From contig NZ_JAABNP010000001.1 in NCBI RefSeq assembly GCF_009928485.1, forward strand, positions 248,001-312,000: DNA of 64,000 bases, written 5' to 3'. Numbering within the stretch: the stretch's first letter is position 1; every line of letters begins with the position of its first letter. The notes under the pieces are model-generated. The model made no database searches. It had not been told where the DNA came from and worked only from the letters and a program-made list of their open reading frames with translations. This document shows positions 24,579 to 34,102 of the stretch, one piece after another. The stretch is from Clostridium sp. C2-6-12 (GTDB lineage: Bacteria > Bacillota > Clostridia > Clostridiales > Clostridiaceae). A program made the position numbers and the translations under genes.

Positions 24579-25982
24579 TCAATTGTCAAGTGTATTGGAT
24601 TTTGTTATAATTTGTTCGTTGTTTTTTAGACCTTTAAAAACTGTTCTAAATAGGATACTTATATCTAACAATAGATTCCAATTTTCAATATAATATATAT
24701 CAAATTCGATTCTCTTTTTAATCGAAGTGTCACCTCTAAAACCATTAACTTGAGCTAGTCCGGTTATTCCTGGTTTTACTTGATGCTTAACCATATAAAG
24801 TGGAATTTCATTTTTGAAATTATTAACAAAGTGAGGAAGTTCAGGTCTAGGTCCAACTAAGCTCATATCGCCTTTTAATACATTAAAAAATTGTGGTAAT
24901 TCGTCTATTGAAAACTTTCTAATAAAAGAACCAAACTTAGTTTTTCTAGGGTCAACATTTTTGCTCCAACCAGTTTGTTCCTCGGAATTAACCTTCATTG
25001 ATCTGAATTTATACATAGTAAAGGTGGCTTTGTTTAAACCAACACGTTTTTGTTTGAATATAATAGGGCCTTTTGAAGTGCATTTAATAATTAGGGCAGT
25101 AGCAATCATTATAGGACTTGTACAAATTATTAAAACAATAGAACCTAATATATCAACAGCTCTTTTACTAAAAGCATTTCCTAAGTTATCTAATGGTATT
25201 CTTCTAACATTTATAAGAGGTATGTTTCCAATTTGATCTATATAAGGTTGACTTGGAATGTATTTATAGCAAAATGGAATTATTGAAATTTTAGTGCCGG
25301 TCTTTTCACAATCTGAAACAATATTTTCTAAAAAAATTGCATCGCTCATATCTAAGGCACATATTACTTCATCAGGTTTATGTTTGTTTAAAACATCAAA
25401 TAAATCATCATAATTTCCGAGTTTTTCACCTTTGAAATTCGAGTTGTTTGCAACATATCCAGAATAATTGTAACCATAATTTTTGTTGGTTTTAATTACA
25501 TCTAAATATTCATTAGCTACTTCGCCACCTCCAACGATTATTACATGTTTTAGATTTAAGCCTTTTGAACGATATTTTGATAGTGTTTTTCTTAAGATAA
25601 ATCTCTTGGATATAATTAAAGTAATGTTTACAAAATAAAAAACGATAAGAACCCAGCGAGAAATATCTACTAATTTAAAAGCGAATAATAAAGAAAGTAA
25701 AACAGCTGTAAGTATAGTGTTTGCTTTAATAATTTGAGTACATTCTTTGATGAAGGTAGTTGTTCTAAAAGAATGATATAGATTGAAAAAGTTAAAAATA
25801 ACAAGATTTATAGGTATTATAATACCTGAAAATTCAATATATGTGATTAATTTAATATAATCTGTGTCAGAGGAAAATATATGAAATCTAACTATATATG
25901 CAAAAGTCATTGATAAAAATAAAATTATAATGTCTGAGAAAGCATTGAATTTATTTAATAAAGTTTGATTTTCTTTTATCAT
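24579..25982 (-). CDS. Undecaprenyl-phosphate sugar phosphotransferase (initiating enzyme)
   Basis: 467 residues, PHPT family (WcaJ/CpsE/WsaP type). Four N-terminal membrane helices (about 15-130), a Rossmann-like CoA-binding domain (about 145-235, VIIVGGGEVA), and a membrane-associated transferase domain PF02397 (about 273-452) with KRAVDILGS, KFRSM, DELPQFFNVLKGDMSLVGPRP split across 360-380, and KPGITGLAQVNG. It moves a sugar-1-phosphate (commonly glucose or galactose) from a UDP-sugar onto undecaprenyl phosphate, starting glycan assembly. GGGAGG ribosome site. First gene after the promoter at 26031-26059. Confidence 0.93.
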   Translation of the reverse strand: MIKENQTLLNKFNAFSDIIILFLSMTFAYIVRFHIFSSDTDYIKLITYIEFSGIIIPINLVIFNFFNLYHSFRTTTFIKECTQIIKANTILTAVLLSLLFAFKLVDISRWVLIVFYFVNITLIISKRFILRKTLSKYRSKGLNLKHVIIVGGGEVANEYLDVIKTNKNYGYNYSGYVANNSNFKGEKLGNYDDLFDVLNKHKPDEVICALDMSDAIFLENIVSDCEKTGTKISIIPFCYKYIPSQPYIDQIGNIPLINVRRIPLDNLGNAFSKRAVDILGSIVLIICTSPIMIATALIIKCTSKGPIIFKQKRVGLNKATFTMYKFRSMKVNSEEQTGWSKNVDPRKTKFGSFIRKFSIDELPQFFNVLKGDMSLVGPRPELPHFVNNFKNEIPLYMVKHQVKPGITGLAQVNGFRGDTSIKKRIEFDIYYIENWNLLLDISILFRTVFKGLKNNEQIITKSNTLDN

Positions 25983-26030
25983 TTTATAAGCCTCCCATAT
26001 GAGTTTTAAATTTCTTATTTAACTAGCTGT

Positions 26031-26059
26031 ATAATATCATTTTGAAAGAGATTTTGCAA
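26031..26059 (-). promoter_or_regulatory. Sigma-A-type promoter of the leftward glycan operon
   Basis: Read on the minus strand: -35 TTGCAA (26059-26054), a 17-base spacer, -10 TATTAT (26036-26031), about 48 bases before the initiating-transferase ATG. The rest of the divergent gap (26060-26371) is AT-rich; a TATAAT near 26302 could serve the rightward genes, but its -35 is unclear. Confidence 0.7.
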
Positions 26060-26371
26060 TAAACTAGGTAATTAGAGTTGTTTTTTTGTTTGTGCTATAT
26101 TATAGGCTTAAAATATATTAAATAATATGAAATTATTTAATTACAATTAGTTAACTATAACTGAAGTAATTGGAAGGGCAAATATTTTGAAATGCATTTA
26201 TTTATTTCGTATAACATGGTAAAATTAAAGTTGAAATGTAAAAATGGTGAATAATAAGATAGATATATATTAATTTATATATTATTATGTAATATTGTCG
26301 CTATAATTTTGGATATATAACTATATTAATGATTTATAAGTTTTGAATATCTTTAGAAAGAAGTGATATTT

Positions 26372-27253
26372 TTGACAAAAGGTATAATATTAGCAGGTGG
26401 AAGTGGGACAAGACTTTATCCATTAACTATGGTGACGTCAAAGCAACTTTTACCAGTATATGACAAGCCGATGATCTATTATCCTTTATCAACTTTGATG
26501 CTAGCTGGAATTAGAGACATATTAATAATTTCAACACCAAAGGATTTGCCTAATTTTGAAAATTTATTAGGTGATGGTTCTAGATATGGAATTAACTTGT
26601 CTTATAAAGTGCAGCCATCTCCAGATGGATTGGCTCAGGCATTTATATTAGGAGAAGAATTTGTTGGCAGCGATAATTGTGCTATGATACTTGGAGATAA
26701 TATATTCCATGGAAATGGACTTACAAAGCATTTAAAAAAAGCTGTTGAGAATGAAGGGCGTGCAACAGTTTTTGGTTATTATGTAGATGATCCTGAACGC
26801 TTTGGAGTAGTAGAATTTGATGAAAATGGGAAAGCTATATCGTTAGAAGAAAAACCGCTAAAGCCAAAATCTAATTATGCAGTTACAGGGCTTTATTTTT
26901 ATGATAATAAAGTATGTGAGTATGCAAAAGCTTTAAAGCCATCACCAAGAGGGGAATTAGAAATTACTGATTTAAATAGGATTTATCTTGAAAATGGAAA
27001 TTTAGATGTAATAACTCTTGGACGTGGATATGGCTGGCTTGATACAGGAACTGTTGATAGTTTAACAGAGGCAGCTGAATATGTAAAAGTTATTGAAACT
27101 AGACAAGGGCTTAAAATTGCGTGCTTAGAAGAAATTTCTTACAGAAATGGCTGGATTAATAAAGAAACTTTGCTTGAAAGTGCAGAACAGTATGGTAAGA
27201 GTCCTTATGGTCAACATTTGAGAAATGTGGCTGAAGGGAAAATTTTTTATTGA
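26372..27253 (+). CDS. rfbA: Glucose-1-phosphate thymidylyltransferase
   Basis: About 293 residues. First step of dTDP-L-rhamnose synthesis: dTTP + glucose-1-phosphate to dTDP-glucose. Sequence marks are [17 protein letters not shown] (nucleotide loop), [25 protein letters not shown] (metal Asp) and GYGWLDTGT. The start is taken as TTG 26372, which gives the usual family N-terminus just before [11 protein letters not shown] 26363 in frame is an alternative. The ribosome site (AGAAAGAAG) is weak in either case. First of four rfb genes in one direction, closely spaced. Confidence 0.95.
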   Translation: MTKGIILAGGSGTRLYPLTMVTSKQLLPVYDKPMIYYPLSTLMLAGIRDILIISTPKDLPNFENLLGDGSRYGINLSYKVQPSPDGLAQAFILGEEFVGSDNCAMILGDNIFHGNGLTKHLKKAVENEGRATVFGYYVDDPERFGVVEFDENGKAISLEEKPLKPKSNYAVTGLYFYDNKVCEYAKALKPSPRGELEITDLNRIYLENGNLDVITLGRGYGWLDTGTVDSLTEAAEYVKVIETRQGLKIACLEEISYRNGWINKETLLESAEQYGKSPYGQHLRNVAEGKIFY

Positions 27254-27282
27254 TTGACAAATAAAAAAGGTGTGTGTAAAAA

Positions 27283-27831
27283 ATGAAATTAATAAAGACA
27301 AAACTAGAAGGTGTGTACATAGTTGAACCACAAGTTTTTGGAGATGAAAGAGGATGGTTTATGGAAACTTATTCTAAAGCAAAAACTCCAGAAATATCTT
27401 GTGAGTTTGTACAGGACAATCAATCATATTCCAAAGAAAAAGGTATACTTAGAGGAATTCATTTTCAAAATGGAGAGCATGCGCAAGCTAAATTAGTACG
27501 TTGTGTTAAAGGTGCTGTTTTAGATGTGGCAGTTGATTTGAGAAAAGGATCACCAACGTATAAAGAGTGGGTAGCTATTGAACTTTCAGCAGAAAATAAA
27601 AAGCAACTATTTATTCCGAGAGGATTTGGACATGGTTTTGTAACATTAACAAGTGATGTTGAATTTGTTTATAAAACAGATAATTACTATAATTATGAAA
27701 GTGATAGAAGTATTAAATTTGATGATCCGGAAATTGGTGTTGAATGGGGAGTAGAAAACCCAATTCTTTCAGAAAAGGATAAGAAGGCACCATTGCTAAA
27801 GGATAGTGATTGTAATTTTATATATAAATAA
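27283..27831 (+). CDS. rfbC: dTDP-4-dehydrorhamnose 3,5-epimerase
   Basis: 182 residues, cupin-fold RmlC. Third step of the rhamnose pathway: it epimerises C3 and C5 of dTDP-4-keto-6-deoxyglucose. Marks: GDERGWFMETYS, FVQDNQSYS, LRGIHFQ (catalytic His), KLVRCVKGAVLDVAVDLR (core strands) and FGHGFVTL. Length is normal. It lies 29 bases after rfbA. Confidence 0.95.
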   Translation: MKLIKTKLEGVYIVEPQVFGDERGWFMETYSKAKTPEISCEFVQDNQSYSKEKGILRGIHFQNGEHAQAKLVRCVKGAVLDVAVDLRKGSPTYKEWVAIELSAENKKQLFIPRGFGHGFVTLTSDVEFVYKTDNYYNYESDRSIKFDDPEIGVEWGVENPILSEKDKKAPLLKDSDCNFIYK

Positions 27832-27899
27832 TGGATGAGACTTGGTAAATATCGAGTATCCATTTATTAATTATGAATAAATATTTTGGAGGAATAAAT

Positions 27900-28919
27900 A
27901 TGAAGATTGTAGTAACAGGTGGAGCGGGATTTATTGGTGGAAATTTTGTTCATTATATGCTTAATAAATATGAAGAGTATAAAATAATAGTGGTTGATGC
28001 TTTAACTTATGCTGGAAATATGGAAACTTTAGCATCGGTACAAGATAATCCTAATTTTATTTTTTATAAGATTGACATAGCTGATAGAGAAGCAGTATAT
28101 GATATGTTTGAAAAAGAACACCCTGATATGGTGGTTAATTTTGCAGCTGAAAGTCATGTGGATCGATCAATTGAAAATCCAGAAATATTTTTAAGAACGA
28201 ATATTATAGGTACAGCTGTACTTATGGATGCTTGTAGAAAATATGGAATAAAGAGATATCATCAAGTATCAACTGATGAAGTATATGGAGATTTACCTAT
28301 TGATAGACCAGATCTTTTCTTTACAGAAGAAACTCCAATACATACATCGAGTCCATATTCATCAAGTAAAGCATCTGCTGACCTTTTAGTAGGGGCATAT
28401 CATAGAACATATGGATTGCCAGTTACAATTTCAAGATGTTCTAATAACTATGGCCCATATCATTTTCCAGAAAAATTAATTCCTCTTATGATAGCAAATG
28501 CATTAAATGATAAAGAGTTACCTGTGTATGGAACTGGTGAAAATGTACGTGACTGGTTATATGTAGAGGATCATTGCAGTGCAATTGATTTGATTATACA
28601 TAATGGTAAAGTTGGAGAAGTATACAATATCGGTGGACATAATGAAAGAACTAATTTAGAAGTTGTGAAAACAATCATTCAAGAACTTGGAAAATCAGAA
28701 AAGCTTATTAAATATGTTGGAGATAGAAAAGGGCATGATATGCGTTATGCAATAGATCCTGCTAAAATTCATAGGGAACTTGGGTGGCTTCCTACAACGA
28801 CTTTTGATGAAGGAATAAAAAAGACCATTAAGTGGTATTTAGATAACAAGATTTGGTGGGAACATATTATTAGTGGCGAATATCAAAATTATTATGAGAA
28901 CATGTATGGAAATAGATAA
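27900..28919 (+). CDS. rfbB: dTDP-glucose 4,6-dehydratase
   Basis: 339 residues, extended SDR. Second step: dTDP-glucose to dTDP-4-keto-6-deoxyglucose. Marks: VTGGAGFIGGNFV (NAD loop), NFAAESHVDRSI, STDEVYGDLP (with the Thr-Asp-Glu active-site triad), YSSSKASAD (YxxxK) and RCSNNYGPYHFPEKLIP. The start at 27900 has GGAGG 7 bases upstream; an in-frame ATG at 27873 lies before that site and is unlikely. Confidence 0.96.
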   Translation: MKIVVTGGAGFIGGNFVHYMLNKYEEYKIIVVDALTYAGNMETLASVQDNPNFIFYKIDIADREAVYDMFEKEHPDMVVNFAAESHVDRSIENPEIFLRTNIIGTAVLMDACRKYGIKRYHQVSTDEVYGDLPIDRPDLFFTEETPIHTSSPYSSSKASADLLVGAYHRTYGLPVTISRCSNNYGPYHFPEKLIPLMIANALNDKELPVYGTGENVRDWLYVEDHCSAIDLIIHNGKVGEVYNIGGHNERTNLEVVKTIIQELGKSEKLIKYVGDRKGHDMRYAIDPAKIHRELGWLPTTTFDEGIKKTIKWYLDNKIWWEHIISGEYQNYYENMYGNR

Positions 28920-28976
28920 AACATTATTATGTATATATTTGTGGCTGAAGAAGCGATAATGTAAAGGAGTAAAAAA

Positions 28977-29819
28977 ATGATCTTAGTTACTGGTATTAAT
29001 GGCCAACTAGGCTTTGATGTTGTAAGAGAGTTAAATAAAAGGAAAATAGAGTGTCTAGGAATTGATAGAGAAGAATTAGACATAACAGATACTAAGTCTG
29101 TCGAAGATTATATTTTAAAATTGAAGCCGGATTGTGTTATACATTGTGCTGCATATACAGCGGTAGATAATGCTGAAGATGAAAGCGAAATTTGTTATAG
29201 GACAAATGTATTAGGAACAGAAAATATAGCGAAAGCATGCAGAGAAGCAAACGCTAAAATGATATACATATCTACTGATTATGTTTTTGATGGTAAAGGA
29301 AATAATTATTTTGAAGTTGATGGAAATATTAATCCTATATCAACTTATGGAAAAACTAAATATGAAGGAGAATTAAAGGTAATAGAAAGCTTGGATAAGT
29401 ATTTCATAGTTAGGATTTCTTGGGTGTTTGGTGTTAATGGTAATAATTTCGTTAAAACAATGCTTAGATTAGGTGAAGAAAAAGAAAGTATAAACGTTGT
29501 ATCTGATCAAATAGGAAGTCCAACATATACAGTAGATTTAGCGCTACTTTTATGCAATATGGCTGTATCTAAGAAGTATGGAATCTATCATGCAACAAAT
29601 GAAGGGATTTGTTCTTGGGCAGACTTTGCAACAGAGATAATGAAAAAAGCAGGGTTAAACTGTAAAATAAGACATGTTGCTAGTAGTGAATATAAAACTA
29701 AGGCAATTAGACCATTAAATTCTCGATTATCTAAAAAAAGTTTAGTGGAAGCTGGGTTTGAGTTGTTGCCTAGATGGGAAGATGCTTTAGAGAGATATTT
29801 GAGAGAGATAAGAGGATAG
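28977..29819 (+). CDS. rfbD: dTDP-4-dehydrorhamnose reductase
   Basis: 280 residues, SDR family. Last step: NAD(P)H-dependent reduction to dTDP-L-rhamnose. Marks: VTGINGQLGFDVV, HCAAYTAVDNAE, STDYVFDG, STYGKTKYEGE (YxxxK) and SDQIGSPTYTVDLA. AAAGGAG is the ribosome site. It completes the pathway with rfbA, rfbC and rfbB. The exporter gene follows 8 bases after, so rfb genes and export form one transcript unit. Confidence 0.95.
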   Translation: MILVTGINGQLGFDVVRELNKRKIECLGIDREELDITDTKSVEDYILKLKPDCVIHCAAYTAVDNAEDESEICYRTNVLGTENIAKACREANAKMIYISTDYVFDGKGNNYFEVDGNINPISTYGKTKYEGELKVIESLDKYFIVRISWVFGVNGNNFVKTMLRLGEEKESINVVSDQIGSPTYTVDLALLLCNMAVSKKYGIYHATNEGICSWADFATEIMKKAGLNCKIRHVASSEYKTKAIRPLNSRLSKKSLVEAGFELLPRWEDALERYLREIRG

Positions 29820-29827
29820 GTTTAATT

Positions 29828-31204
29828 ATGAATAAGCGAAAGTTTATAAAACTAATATTGGCAATATTATTAGTTATCATATCGAATATTTTAGTGATTA
29901 ATTACTGTAATTTAGATGATAGAAGTATAACATTAAGCTATAAAATAGTATCCGATAAACAAGACGTATATCAAGTGTTTTATGGAAAAGATGCATCTTG
30001 GAAACAAGAACAATCAGAAAAAATAATTTATAAAGATACAAATAAAGAAGAAAATTTTAGGTTTACAATTCCAAAAGAAACTACGAATTTAAGATTTGAG
30101 TTAGGAACCCAACCTTCAAATATAAAGATTAGGGATATTAAGTTATCATATTTAGGTAAGAACATTGAGTTAGACTTGAATCAATTGTTAGATAAAAACA
30201 ATCAATATCAAATTAAAGTAATGAATAGCGAAAATAAATATCTTAATGTAGAAGCAATAGGAAATGAGCCATATATGGTTTATGAATTAGATTCACAAAT
30301 AGTTACAGATCTTATGGAAAATAAATATATTATTAATAATATATTAAAAACCTTTTTTTGTATAATTATAGATATATTACTATTAATACTTTTCAAAAAG
30401 TCCAAAAGTGTATTATTGTTGATTCAAGAACTTAATAACAATAGGACTCTTATATGGAATTTGTCGAAGAATGATTTTAAAACTAAATATGCAGGTTCGT
30501 ACTTAGGAATAACTTGGGCATTTGTACAACCCATTGTAACTATATTGGTTTATTGGTTTGTATTTCAATTTGGACTTAGAGCAAGTTCACCATTAGAAGG
30601 AGTCCCATTTATACTATGGTTTATGTCAGGTATTGTACCTTGGTTCTTTTTTCAAGAAGCGTTGCTTAATGCTACCAATTGCATGTCAGAATATAATTAT
30701 CTTGTGAAAAAAGTATTATTTAAAATAAGTATACTTCCAATAGTAAAAATAATATCAGCTTTACTTGTGCATTTGGTATTTATAGGATTTTTATTTTTTG
30801 TATGTACAGTATATGGATTCTATCCATCAAAGTATACAATACAAGTAATATACTATTCTTTTTGTACATTTGCTATGGTACTTGCAATATCATATGCTAC
30901 TTCATCCATAGTAGTATTTTTTAAAGATTTAAGAGAAATAATAAATATAGTATTACAAGTTGGCATGTGGATGACACCAATAATGTGGAGTTATACAATT
31001 GTCCCTAAGCAGTTGCAATGGATAGTAAAACTAAATCCTTTAAATTATATAGTAGAAGGATATAGGGATACAATTATAAATCATATTTGGTTTTTTGAAA
31101 GGTATTTCCAAACTGTGTGTTTCTGGATAATAACATTAGGACTATTTGCTTTAGGCGCAATGATATTTAAGAAATTAAAACCACATTTTGCAGATGTATT
31201 GTAG
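29828..31204 (+). CDS. Polysaccharide ABC exporter permease (Wzm-like) with extracytoplasmic N-domain
   Basis: 458 residues. The C-terminal part (about 200-458) is an ABC-2 polysaccharide exporter with six helices (KYAGSYLGITWAFVQPIV, GIVPWFFFQEAL, MWMTPIMWS and LNPLNYIVEGYR are family marks); these export undecaprenyl-linked glycan. Unusually, an extra 190 residues precede it: a helix (8-25), a beta-rich extracytoplasmic segment (about 30-165, with RFTIPKETTNLRFELGTQP), and another helix (about 172-190). Ordinary Wzm proteins are about 260 residues. The extra domain may bind glycan outside. The start at 29828 has AGAGGATAGG upstream; the longer frame overlaps rfbD. Confidence 0.88.
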   Translation: MNKRKFIKLILAILLVIISNILVINYCNLDDRSITLSYKIVSDKQDVYQVFYGKDASWKQEQSEKIIYKDTNKEENFRFTIPKETTNLRFELGTQPSNIKIRDIKLSYLGKNIELDLNQLLDKNNQYQIKVMNSENKYLNVEAIGNEPYMVYELDSQIVTDLMENKYIINNILKTFFCIIIDILLLILFKKSKSVLLLIQELNNNRTLIWNLSKNDFKTKYAGSYLGITWAFVQPIVTILVYWFVFQFGLRASSPLEGVPFILWFMSGIVPWFFFQEALLNATNCMSEYNYLVKKVLFKISILPIVKIISALLVHLVFIGFLFFVCTVYGFYPSKYTIQVIYYSFCTFAMVLAISYATSSIVVFFKDLREIINIVLQVGMWMTPIMWSYTIVPKQLQWIVKLNPLNYIVEGYRDTIINHIWFFERYFQTVCFWIITLGLFALGAMIFKKLKPHFADVL

Positions 31205-31216
31205 AGGGAGAGACAA

Positions 31217-32536
31217 ATGTCAGATACAGTAATAAAAGTAGAAAATGTAAGTAAAGTTTATAAATTATATGATAAACCAACAGATAGAATGAAAGAAGCA
31301 TTAAGCTTAACTAAGAAAAAATATAGTAAAGAACATTATGCATTGAATGATATATCCTTTGAAATAAATGAAGGCGAGATTTTGGGGATTATAGGAACTA
31401 ATGGCGCAGGTAAATCTACTATATTGAAAATTATTACAGGTGTATTAAATGCAACTAAAGGAAATGTAGAAGTGAATGGTAAAATATCAGCATTATTAGA
31501 ACTTGGAGCAGGTTTTAATCCAGAATATACTGGGATACAAAATATATATCTTAATGGAACTATGATGGGATATAAAAAAGAAGAAATAGATAAAAAAGTA
31601 GAATTAATAGCTGATTTTGCTGAAATAGGGGAATTTATTCATCAGCCCGTTAAAACATATTCAAGTGGTATGTTTGCTAGGCTAGCTTTTTCGGTAGCTG
31701 TAAATATAGAACCAGATATACTTATTATAGATGAGGCGCTAGCTGTAGGAGACTTGAAATTTCAACAAAAAGCAATGAGAAAGATGAAAGAGCTTATAAA
31801 AAAATCAAAAGCAATATTATTTGTTTCACACGATACAACATCTATTAGAAATTTCTGCTCTAGAACGATATGGTTAATGAATGGAAAAGTATTCAAGGAT
31901 GGAGATCCTAAGGAAATAACGAGATTGTATGATGATTATATGACACATGGGATAATACCAGAGGAGGATGCAGAAAACTTAATTAAAAAATTTAATGGTA
32001 GTATAGGGAATATTACAACTGAAAAGGCTGAGTATATAAATAACATAGAGTGGAGTGACACTTCTAATGGTAACTCAATAGGTGGAAAAGAAGCGTTAAT
32101 AGAGAAAGTAGCTTTTTATATGAAAAAGCCTTTTAAAAAAGTAGCTGTTTTAGAAAACGAAGATGAACTTGTACTTTTTGTTGATATTATAGCATTTAAT
32201 GATATAAAAAGGCCTTTGTTAGGAGCTGGAATTTTCAATGATAGAGGGGTACCAATAATACATTTTAATAATTATACACTATCAAAAAAAATAGAAGCTT
32301 TTAAATCTGGAAGTAGAATATTATTAAAATTCAATATAAAAATACCTAAGCTAAGAAATGGAAATTATTTTATTGGATTAGGGCTAGATGATGGAGAGTA
32401 TGGAGAGCATAAGGTAATTCATAGGGTTAATGAAGCTTATAATTTTAAAGTTGCTCGAACAGATAGATTTTCTAAACAACATGGAACTATAATAACAGAA
32501 GATTCTAGTATAGATATTATAGAGATATATAAGTGA
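31217..32536 (+). CDS. Polysaccharide ABC exporter ATPase with C-terminal glycan-binding-type domain (Wzt-like)
   Basis: 439 residues. Nucleotide-binding domain 1 to about 250: Walker A GTNGAGKST (60-68), signature SSGMFARLAF (149-158), Walker B ILIIDEALAVGD with catalytic Glu 173, and switch His in LFVSHDTTSIR. About 275-439 is an immunoglobulin-like Wzt_C domain (PF14524 type). In E. coli O9a and G. stearothermophilus systems this domain recognises the capped non-reducing end and couples chain termination to export. Its presence therefore predicts a terminal modification, which the methyltransferases just downstream could make. Spacing of 12 bases from the permease. Confidence 0.92.
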   Translation: MSDTVIKVENVSKVYKLYDKPTDRMKEALSLTKKKYSKEHYALNDISFEINEGEILGIIGTNGAGKSTILKIITGVLNATKGNVEVNGKISALLELGAGFNPEYTGIQNIYLNGTMMGYKKEEIDKKVELIADFAEIGEFIHQPVKTYSSGMFARLAFSVAVNIEPDILIIDEALAVGDLKFQQKAMRKMKELIKKSKAILFVSHDTTSIRNFCSRTIWLMNGKVFKDGDPKEITRLYDDYMTHGIIPEEDAENLIKKFNGSIGNITTEKAEYINNIEWSDTSNGNSIGGKEALIEKVAFYMKKPFKKVAVLENEDELVLFVDIIAFNDIKRPLLGAGIFNDRGVPIIHFNNYTLSKKIEAFKSGSRILLKFNIKIPKLRNGNYFIGLGLDDGEYGEHKVIHRVNEAYNFKVARTDRFSKQHGTIITEDSSIDIIEIYK

Positions 32537-32544
32537 GGATAGGC

Positions 32545-34038
32545 ATGAATTTAAGAAATTTACTAATCAAGCAAGATAGATTTTGTATAAAAGAAGAATA
32601 TAAATGCAATAAGTTCTTGACCCCCAAATTAGTTAATGATAAGCCGTCAGATGTTTATGAATTAGCATATTATTTAGCTGAGAAAAGTGGAGTTAAATAT
32701 ATAATTGATATAGGTTTTGGAAGTAGGGTGAATCTAAAGAAATTTGAAAATAAGTATGAAATAATTTGCATAGACAATTATGGTAATGAAACTATTGCGA
32801 CACAAGATTTAAAAATATCAAAATTTATAGGTATAAATTTTGAAGCAGGGATATCTGATTTAATTGAAAGAGATATTATAGAAAATTCAATAGTTATTTT
32901 CTCAAATGTAATAGAAAAATTATGTGATCCCCATAAAATATTAAAATTCTTAAGTGATATAAGTTACATGTGTAAATTTTTGTTGATAACCACTCCTGAA
33001 AGAGTTAAATTGAGAGGGATTGGAAGTTCTAAACCGCCATTAGAATCATCAAATATTAGAGAATGGAGTGTTGAAGAATTTTATTCATTATTAAATAAGT
33101 ATAGATTTAAAGATTTTATGATCGGTTATACAAATAATAATGTGAACTTATATAAAGATACAATTTTAATGCTAACAGGAAAAAATATATATTCAAAACC
33201 AGAGAAAAAATTAAAAGTTTTAGCTGTGGTAAATTTATTTAATGAGATTGATATAATAGAAGAAGTAATTACTCATCTTATTAAGGAAGGATTAGATGTT
33301 AAGGTTGTTGACAATTGGTCAAATGATGGTTCGTATGAAAAAGTAAAGCAAATTTCAGAAGAAAATCATAGAGTATCCGTTATTAGATTCCCTGATTCAC
33401 CTCCTGATTTCTATGAATGGGGACAGCTTTTAAAAAATACAGAAAAAATCTCAGGAGAATCGGAATATGATTGGATAATTCATTATGATGCGGATGAAAT
33501 AAGGATATCACCTTGGAAGAATGTCAATTTGCAAGAGGCTATTTCCTTTATAGATTCTCAGGGATATAATGCTATAGATTTTACTATATTAGATTTTAGA
33601 CCCATATCTGAGGATAACTATATCTTTAATAATAGCATTGAGAAAAGTTTAACATGCTTTGAATTTGGGAAAAGGCCAGGGCATTTTGTGCAAGTTAAGG
33701 CATGGAAAAATCAAAATAATGCAAAAATTGATTTGGCTACTAGTGGAGGGCATGAGGTTCTCTTTGAAAATAGAAAAGTATATCCAATTAAATTTATTAC
33801 TAAACACTATCCGCTTAGAAATAAAGAACAAGCTTCGAAGAAAATATTTCAAGAAAGAGTAAACAGAATTTCAAATGTTGAAAAAGAAAAAGGATGGCAT
33901 ACACAGTATAATAGTTTTACCAAAGATGATAGCTTTACTTGGAATAGAGATTGTTTAATAGGTTGGAATGATAAATCCTTTTATGAAGAATATATAATTG
34001 AAAGAATTAGTGGAATCGGAATAGTAAGGAGAAATTAA
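32545..34038 (+). CDS. Fusion of methyltransferase-like domain and family-2 glycosyltransferase
   Basis: About 497 residues. Residues about 52-190 look like a class I SAM methyltransferase fold with a degenerate motif I (IIDIGFGSRVN) and a SNVIEKLCDP stretch in place of the usual 'EVLEHV-DP'. Residues about 222-420 are a GT2-type glycosyltransferase (VLAVVNLFNEIDIIEEVI, VVDNWSNDGSYE, IIHYDADEIRI with DAD as metal site). The start at 32545 has GAGG 6 bases upstream; a GTG at 32533 overlaps the ATPase stop and is less likely. Probably makes or caps a methylated sugar on the exported glycan. Whether the methyltransferase half is active is uncertain. Confidence 0.78.
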   Translation: MNLRNLLIKQDRFCIKEEYKCNKFLTPKLVNDKPSDVYELAYYLAEKSGVKYIIDIGFGSRVNLKKFENKYEIICIDNYGNETIATQDLKISKFIGINFEAGISDLIERDIIENSIVIFSNVIEKLCDPHKILKFLSDISYMCKFLLITTPERVKLRGIGSSKPPLESSNIREWSVEEFYSLLNKYRFKDFMIGYTNNNVNLYKDTILMLTGKNIYSKPEKKLKVLAVVNLFNEIDIIEEVITHLIKEGLDVKVVDNWSNDGSYEKVKQISEENHRVSVIRFPDSPPDFYEWGQLLKNTEKISGESEYDWIIHYDADEIRISPWKNVNLQEAISFIDSQGYNAIDFTILDFRPISEDNYIFNNSIEKSLTCFEFGKRPGHFVQVKAWKNQNNAKIDLATSGGHEVLFENRKVYPIKFITKHYPLRNKEQASKKIFQERVNRISNVEKEKGWHTQYNSFTKDDSFTWNRDCLIGWNDKSFYEEYIIERISGIGIVRRN

Positions 34039-34102
34039 CAATTTAGATGACGATGTTTAAAAATAGAAATTGAGATTATATATAAAGAAAGGAGAAAGTA
34101 AT

